A DNA stretch of 64,000 bases. Source: Chrysopogon serrulatus. Lineage: Eukaryota; Streptophyta; Magnoliopsida; Poales; Poaceae. Below the pieces are notes generated by a model. The model made no database searches. It was not told where the DNA came from and was given only the letters and a program-made list of their open reading frames with translations. Location of the stretch: positions 1 through 64,000 of the forward strand of contig JADLZL010003555.1 in the NCBI GenBank assembly GCA_015844335.1, given 5' to 3'. Both the position numbers and the translations under genes were made by a program. Every line of letters begins with the position of its first letter. Positions within the stretch are counted from its first letter, which is position 1. Of this stretch, positions 58,101-64,000 are shown in pieces.

Positions 58101-59392
58101 CCGCCGAGGGGTTTCCGGTGGATGCTTTGCCACCGAGGTCGCGTTTCCGGCGGATGCTTTGCCGTCGAGGTCGCGGACGCTTTGCAGGTAAGTACTCCTC
58201 GCCCGTGGTCCTGAGGGCGTTGGGCCTTAGTGACTCGGAGGAGTTGTCGAAGTTCGAGGTCCTAAGGATGTTCCGGCGGATGCTTTGCCGCCGAGGTGGT
58301 TCTGGTGGATGCTTTGCCACCGTGGTTGTTCTAGCGGATGCTTTGCCGCTGTCTCTTTACGGCTCCACTCGCTGCTGGCTACTTGGGTGTCAAGATCTTT
58401 GTATTAGGTTCAGCTTCCTGGGGTTGTTGGGTGGAGGTCCCCCCCCCCCATGTTTCTTGCTTCGTGTTTGTGTGGAGGATTTCGTTGGTAATCCATGGAT
58501 TACCTGCGAATCCTTTTGTATCAACTATGTGTAGGTCTATTGACCACTCTCTTCTGCTTAATGAAAAACGGGCTATATCCCCGGTCTCGAAAAACTAAAG
58601 GGAGTAATTCATATAAATGGACCTGAAGTGGTATAGTTTGGCCTTGGCCAACAGTTTAAAGATTGTTAATCAACATGAAGTTCTGCACTCACCTCGTCGA
58701 GTTACCTATCTTGGACGAGGAAATTAAACATGAATATCCTTTTCAGGTCTGAATTCAAAGCTAACCATGCAGAGTGGGTCAACACTGTAAAGCCTAACCT
58801 AGGCCCTGGCATCCGGGAGCGGGTGTATGAAGCCATTGCATCAGAAGATGGACCCATGGAGGATTTTCATGCTCTGAAGACTGAATTCAAGTCGGCGCTT
58901 TCTGCTCTTATCAAGGTGACACATGGAATTTCCTCTGTACCAGCTGCATTTGTAATAAATCAAACAGAAGTGCATAATGTGTTACTGTCTTGTCCCTCGT
59001 TTGCAGGATGATGGGATCCTTGCAATACCGACAGTTCCTGGTTCTCCACCAAAGCTGCGCATGGAGGCTGCTGCATTAGAAAACTTCCGTGCAAGAGCAT
59101 TTTCATTGCTGTCAATCGCTGGACTATCTGGGTTTTGTCAGGTATAAAGTTGCTGAACCTCGAATGGAATTCAATATACATCGAGTAATGTTGCTGATTG
59201 ATTGGTATTTGTGCTGGGCGTGGGCTGCAGCTGAGCATTCCACTGGGCGTGCGCGATGGTGTTCCGGTGTCAGTCTCCCTAGTAGCATGCCATGGTGCGG
59301 ACCGTTTCCTCGTGAGTGTGGCTCAGGAGCTGTATGAGACTCTCATAGAGGAGACCAAGAAAGCCTGGAGCTCATCAGTCTCCTCGCTCTGA
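55160..59392 (+). CDS. AMI1: Amidase of the AMI1 type (indole-3-acetamide hydrolase), nine exons
   Basis: Exons: 55160-55278, 55387-55539, 55644-55768, 55885-56010, 56219-56404, 56501-56648, 58747-58915, 59007-59141, 59231-59392. All phases agree and the protein is 440 residues. The amidase-signature triad is complete: Lys38 (TFAIKDI), Ser115 (PGGSSSGSAVAVAA) and Ser139 (TDTGGSVRVPAAYCG). These sit two residues beyond the Arabidopsis AMI1 triad (K36, S113, S137). MAYSINGENAHYGTPTNP and MFDTVGWFARDLSTL also match AMI1. That enzyme hydrolyses indole-3-acetamide to the auxin indole-3-acetic acid in the cytosol and nucleus, and is known to accept other amides. No transit or signal peptide is seen. 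The frame is undamaged. Intron 6 is enlarged to 2.1 kb by a retroposed element (56878-58593). A related plant amidase with another substrate remains possible, but the match is close. Confidence 0.92.
56878..58593 (+). mobile_element. Retroposed non-coding element in amidase intron 6
   Basis: The 1,716 bp block is bounded by the 14 bp direct repeat ACTAAAGGGAGTAA (56864-56877 and 58594-58607). It ends with TTAATGAAAAACGGGCTATA, then CCCCGGTCTCGAAAA, an A-rich end of L1 type. A long target duplication plus an A-rich 3' end is the mark of target-primed reverse transcription. The 5' 1 kb is very GC-rich with overlapping frames on both strands and no endonuclease or reverse-transcriptase domain. 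The last 550 bases carry a hairpin array (58058-58350). It could be a LINE with its coding part deleted or a separate non-autonomous element moved by LINE proteins. Confidence 0.75.
58058..58350 (+). repeat. Array of seven short hairpins with co-varying stems
   Basis: Units of the form 5 bp stem, 8 nt loop ATRCTTTG, 5 bp stem lie at 58058-58075, 58088-58105, 58117-58134, 58149-58166, 58275-58292, 58304-58321 and 58333-58350. The stems read GGTGG/CCACC (three times), GGCGG/CCGCC, AGCGG/CCGCT, GGCGG/CCGTC (one G-T pair) and GGCAG/CCGCC (one mismatch). Spacing is 29-32 bases except for one gap of 126 bases. GAGG or GTGG usually follows. Confidence 0.8.
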
Positions 59393-60876
59393 GCCATCAT
59401 TCATGCTTCATATGCAAAGTTTCTGGTTCCATCGGTTCTCATTCGCACCGTGTCCTGCACGACTGCTTGTCGATCTAGTAGATATTGAAGAGAAAATGTC
59501 TTGCCACATGGGCACATACTAGCAATTTGCTGCTTCTCTATGACTCTGCATTTGTTGATAAAGAGTATTTTACTACAAATTCAGGCATGATTGGATATTG
59601 GATCTCTGGACTGGAAAATTACAGAAGTAAGTATTAGTATGTATAAATTAGTAGTAAAATGACAGAGATAAGTATTTTACCATAAAGAGTATTTTATGCA
59701 TGTGTTGATAAAGAGTATTTTACTACGAATTCTCACATTTATTGATATCGTCTACTCATTCATCACCTTATTTCTCACAAGCTAATAATTAGTATTAGTA
59801 TGGAGAATTAAGTTATTCCACTGAATTTGAGAAATATACTCATCATATACACCACCTCATCTAGGATAGTGGCTCTTCAAATCAAACACCATACTAATCT
59901 CATGATTATTTTAGTCCTTGTTTGTTTTACTCAACCCCTTGATTTGGAGATGAACCAAACAAGGACTCACCCGGTAGATTTATAATCTCCTGGTTCTTTT
60001 GCTTTATTTGAAGTTCTTTTTTTTTTTTGGATTAGTTTGGTTTGGCTATTTTGAATACATATGACACGTTGTGCATAATTGGTGATGCTAATAGCATAAA
60101 CAATCCGTGTTTCATATTTATAACACTAAAAAATCATAAATAAAGAAGCAGGATCAAAGTCCTGTTCGTTTATTTTATTAGACGGGCTTATCCGCTATTT
60201 GAATAGTATTTTTCTCTCATAATAAATCAGTCTATTTTTTTTAATCGAAAACCTGTATTTTCTTTCAATCACCGCTATGTATTTTCAGACCCTGCTTAGT
60301 TCAGTTGGTGAAAAAATTGTGTGTCACATCAAAATGTCGAGGGGTGTCGGAAGAGATTTTCGGATACTAATAAAAAACAAATTATACAACTTGCAAGGAA
60401 ACAACAAGACGAATCTAAAAAGTATAGTTAATCCATCATTAATAAATATTTCTTTGTAGTACTATATTGTCAAATCATAGACTAATTAGACTTAAAAGAT
60501 TTATCTTGTAAAGTTATCGTAAATTGTGCAATTAATTATTTTTAAACTATATTTAATACTTTATATATATGGTCAAACATTTGATGTGATAGGTGAAAAA
60601 AATTTGCAAACTAAACTAACCGAGTTCGTCGCCGTGTTCCACTTCCACCGACTAAGCGACAGTCCTACCCGTTCCCTGGTTCAACAGCGTCCATCGCGGC
60701 CGTCCGTTGCTTCCCAGACTTGCCCACCAACGGCCACACAGCCCAGGCTCTCTCGCCGTTATTCCGACTGATGGGGCCCGCAGCCCAACCACTTGCGCTT
60801 CGAGCGAGGCTCCGGTGGCCGCATAGAAACGCCACTTCCGGCCCTAAACCCTCAACCCCTAGCTGCGCCGCCCGTC
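59393..60876. other. Intergenic region between the amidase and RNA polymerase genes
   Basis: 3' flank of the amidase gene. A TTGATAAAGAGTATTTTACT block is repeated at 59556 and 59706. A partial copy of a common grass MITE (TATCCGCTATTTGAATAGT with TTTTTCTCTCATAATAAATC) sits near 60155-60275. A further MITE lies at 60290-60620. The 60630-60870 stretch is the likely promoter and leader of the polymerase gene. Confidence 0.45.
60290..60620. mobile_element. MITE, degraded
   Basis: GGTGAAAAAATTGTGTGTCACATC near the left is mirrored by GATGTGATAGGTGAAAAAAATTTG near the right, and outer ends read CTTAGTTCAGTTGG and AACTAAACTAACC. The interior has TAAAAGATTTATCTTG and TATTTAATACTTTATATATA. Its blocks are shared with the MITE at 3212-3534, so both belong to related families. 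The target duplication was not identified. Confidence 0.5.
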
Positions 60877-63800
60877 ATGTGGCGCCGCCTCCCGACCCGC
60901 CGCCTCGCCTCCGCCTTCCTCTACTCCTCCCCAGTCCAGCGCGGCGGCTCCGCCGCCGCCGCCACGCATCTTCCTCCTCTTGAGCGCCATCTCTTCGGCA
61001 CGACCTCCGGTCTCCTTCGGCCGTCACGCTTGCCGCCGTGGCAGCAGGAGCCGCGGTGGTTCGCCTCCTCCTCCGCCGCGGAGGCTGTGTCCTCAGAGGA
61101 TGCTGAGGAGCTGCACAACGCGATAGAGGAGATTGTCCGATCGCAGACGACTCAGAATCTGGCCCAACCTCAGTCGGTGGCAGAGGAGCGGCCGGCACCC
61201 GGGCGGGCCCACCGTGCCCGGCATAAGAGAAGTGGGCGCGGGCGGCATGTGGAAATGATGGCGGCGGAGCACGGGATGACGTACCACAGGTACACCTCCC
61301 TTCGCCGGCGGCAGATCCGCATCGAGACGGAGGCGTGGGAGCAGGCCGCCAAGGAGTACCGTGAGCTCCTCGCGGACATGTGCGAGCAGAAGCTCGCCCC
61401 CAACCTACCCTACGTGAAGTCGCTGTTTCTTGGCTGGTTCGAGCCGCTGCGGGACCAGATCGCCGCTGAGCAAGAGCTTGTGGCAGACCCTGGGTCCAGG
61501 GCCTCGCACGGCCCCTTTTTCAACATGCTCCCTGCGGATATGATGGCCGTCATCACCATGCACAAGCTCATGGGGTTGCTCATGACAGGCTGTGGGGACG
61601 GCAGTGTTCGAGTCATCCAGGCCGCATGCCAGATTGGTGAGGCCATTGAACACGAGGTGTGTGAATTGTTTGCTTGGAGGGTGCTTCTTGACTCGGGGAA
61701 TTGGTGCTTCTTGTTATTAGTTGTTAGTAATGTGAAGTCCATAAACATTGGTGGAGGTTAATATAACGAATTTGTAGACCAAATAACTCTAAACCGGGAG
61801 AACAAATAATATATCTGTTCTAATATTTTTCTTTCATGGAAGTAATCTCAAAATAATGAGTAATATTATTTTAACCAAAGAATGTTTATATCTACCATAG
61901 ATAAACTTTGTCAATCGTAATTGACAAACAAGTGTCCAACTTCTTGGCGTAATTTAAGGGCAGGAATTATTGTTTCTATATTGGTACAGCAGTAATTCAA
62001 TGGTGCGTTTGGTAATCTGGCAATTTTATATTCTCTGTTTTAACCCAGCCTGTTAAGTTTGTAGGAATTTTATTAATTTCATGTTTCTGTCATCTAAGTA
62101 TGAATTTCTAATCACTGCCCTATGTCTTTGAAGGTGCTATAAATATTATGTGTTTCTCATATTTTTTTTTTTTACCTTGTTACATTTTATTTGGTTTGTA
62201 TAAATTTATACTTTGGTGTCAACTCTTTATTAAGTTGTCTAATGCATAACCTATTTGGATGACAATATTTTGTGTCATGGTATCAGGTGCTAATAATACA
62301 TGATATGTATTTTTTTTTTTTTTTTGCATCTTTCACTAGGTTCGAATAAACAAATTTCTAGAGAAGACAAGGAAAAAAAGCAACAAAGAAATGGAAAATG
62401 AAGAAGAAGAAGCTGGTGACACAGATATTGCCAAAGAACAACAGCGTCTAAGAAAGAAAGTCACTGACCTAATGAAAAAGCAAAAGTTACGGCAAGTAAG
62501 GAAGATAGTGAAGAATCAAGATAATTCCAGGCCATGGGGTCAAGATGCTCAAGCAAAAGTCTGAATCCTATGTTAGATATTTGACCATATTGTTTTCAGC
62601 CCAACGCTTGTTTTGACTTGTGACATTTCCTATTATCCTTTGCTGTTCTACAGGTCGGTAGTCGTTTGATTGAGCTCTTTATTGATACAGCACATATACA
62701 ACCACCTGCAAGCCAGTCATCAGATGGTCTGCCTGACATCCGTCCTGCTTTCAGACACGAAATGAGAACAATGGCGAAAGAACTGCAGTAATTATGTTAC
62801 CTTACCTTCCTTTACTACAAAATTGATTCTTGATGCTCCATACATAGGTCATCCAAAAAAATTTCTGCCATTGGATTAACTCCCAGGCTTTATTAGCTGG
62901 GAAACACTTTGATTAGACAACTATAGGGAAAAGTTGAAGGTTTATTTAATTACATGTGTACTTCCATGTGCTATTTATTAAATATTTTTGTCACTTTTTA
63001 GAAACTATATACATAACATACATGTGCTGAAAGACAATTAAAGATCATTATACGTTAGGACATCCTGCAGCCAAATGCTGGCGATATGCTAATTCAAACT
63101 ACTTCCCATGCGATTTCAGAGCTGTACTGGCAAATATAGAACAAACTAAGTTTGTAAAGATAACTAGCTTAATGTTTTTTTCTCTAAATGTAGTTTGTTA
63201 TTTTGCCTAACCTATATTATCATCTATTTTTTATTTAACAGGAAGAATAGTCGCAGATATGGTGTGATCAAGTGTGATCCACTGGTCCGGCAAGGCTTGG
63301 ATAGAACAGTTAGTTGACCCTCTTACACAAATCTTGATTTATACTGGAATGCTTTTCCTAATTTTGCATTCCTTGGTTACCTGGGCATTTTCTCTTGAGC
63401 AGGCAAAGCACATGGTCATTCCGTACATGCCTATGTTGATTCCCCCAATCTCTTGGACAGGGTCTGTATTTTTTGCCTATTTTCTTTATTGGTTGTCATA
63501 TGATGCATCTTACAAATTGGACAGCACTTATGGTCTAGAACTTTGGCTTTTCTTCTGGTATTACATAATGTTATTGATGGGACTATGGGAGTAATTGGAA
63601 GGACAGCCACCTTTATATTAGTTCAGCATCTGGTCCTTGTATAGATTCTGTTTGATCAGACTATTACTTCTATCACTTTGCATTTCTGGATAAGTATTGA
63701 AGTTATTCCTATTTTTTAGTAACTTATAGTTTTTGCCATGTTAATCTGTCAACTAATTGTGTGGTACCCCTAAAACTTTTTACAGATATGACAAGGGAGC

Positions 63801-64000
63801 ACACCTCTTTTTACCATCATATGTAATGCGCACCCATGGTGCTAGGCAACAGAGGGAGGCTGTTAAAAGAGCTCCAAGGGAACAGATGCAATCTATTTTT
63901 GAGGTATTTATTTTTTTTTTTTTTTGGTTTCTGACTTATGCAGATTCGATGGATAATCCTGTACAGAATACTTTCTTAAATTCTTTTATCTGTAACAACT
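60877..64000 (+). CDS. Phage-type organellar RNA polymerase (RPOT), N-terminal part, runs past the window end
   Basis: Exons seen: 60877-61656, 62340-62558, 62654-62787, 63242-63308, 63403-63461, 63786-63903, all GT..AG and in phase (459 codons); the gene continues beyond 64000. The start MWRRLPTRRLASAFLYSS is Arg/Ser/Ala-rich with almost no acid, as expected for a mitochondrial transit peptide. HVEMMAAEHGMTYHRYTSLR and EYRELLADMCEQKLAPNLP follow. Then come NSRRYGVIKCDPLVRQGLDR, HMVIPYMPMLIPPISWTG and YDKGAHLFLPSYVMRTHG, the known N-terminal-domain blocks of T7-like polymerases of plant mitochondria and plastids. The palm and finger domains with the catalytic Asp residues lie outside the window. 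Mitochondrial RPOTm is more likely than plastid RPOTp, but targeting was judged by eye. The exon 2 donor GTCTGA is weak. Confidence 0.9.

Noticed and set aside
1..64000. CRISPR arrays, bacterial operons, prophage or organelle DNA
   Set aside because: Gene structure, introns and mobile elements are those of a plant nuclear genome; no regularly spaced spacer-repeat array was seen. The hairpin array at 58058 is a transposon feature with no unique spacers.

Overview
This is nuclear DNA of a flowering plant, almost certainly a grass (Poaceae). The genes have many short AT-rich introns with GT..AG borders next to very GC-rich first exons. The spaces between them hold grass-type mobile DNA: Stowaway and Tourist-like MITEs, a CACTA element, tRNA-derived SINEs, LINE remnants and a long solo LTR. 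The proteins are plant families. I cannot name the species.

Nine protein genes are supported. From left to right: a DUF1645 gene (7169-8246, +, broken frame); a SAP-domain protein (18758-14514, -, eight exons); a CDPK-related kinase (25621-21132, -, eleven exons); a patatin-like lipid acyl hydrolase (34828-31929, -, six exons); a coiled-coil protein (43454-44424, +, one frame change); a J-like/zinc-ribbon protein (45683-46989, +, two frame changes); a TXNL4B/Dim2-type thioredoxin-like spliceosomal protein (50502-54447, +, four exons, one extra T); an AMI1-type amidase (55160-59392, +, nine exons, intact); and the 5' part of a phage-type organellar RNA polymerase (60877 to beyond the window, +). 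Exon borders were read by hand from splice signals and reading phase. The genes do not form a pathway; they are ordinary single-copy-style neighbours.

The rest is intergenic DNA rich in mobile elements. 1905-2642 holds a SINE whose simple-repeat tail was split by a MULE-type MITE. 3212-3960 and 28005-28418 hold MITEs, including two copies of a MITE with an internally duplicated body. 19544-20478 holds a Tourist-like MITE abutting a LINE 3' end. 36798-42429 is a solo LTR with a CTTAA target duplication, interrupted by a CACTA element at 39731-41028. Stowaway MITEs sit at 29856, 43011, 48423 and 49899. Intron 6 of the amidase contains a 1.7 kb retroposed non-coding element with a 14 bp target duplication and an array of seven short hairpins whose stems co-vary. 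That array is the most unusual structure in the window.

Five genes show small frame disruptions, four of them in GC-rich exons, while the AT-rich multi-exon genes are clean. This pattern looks more like residual sequencing or assembly indels than five independent pseudogenes, but the sequence alone cannot settle it.
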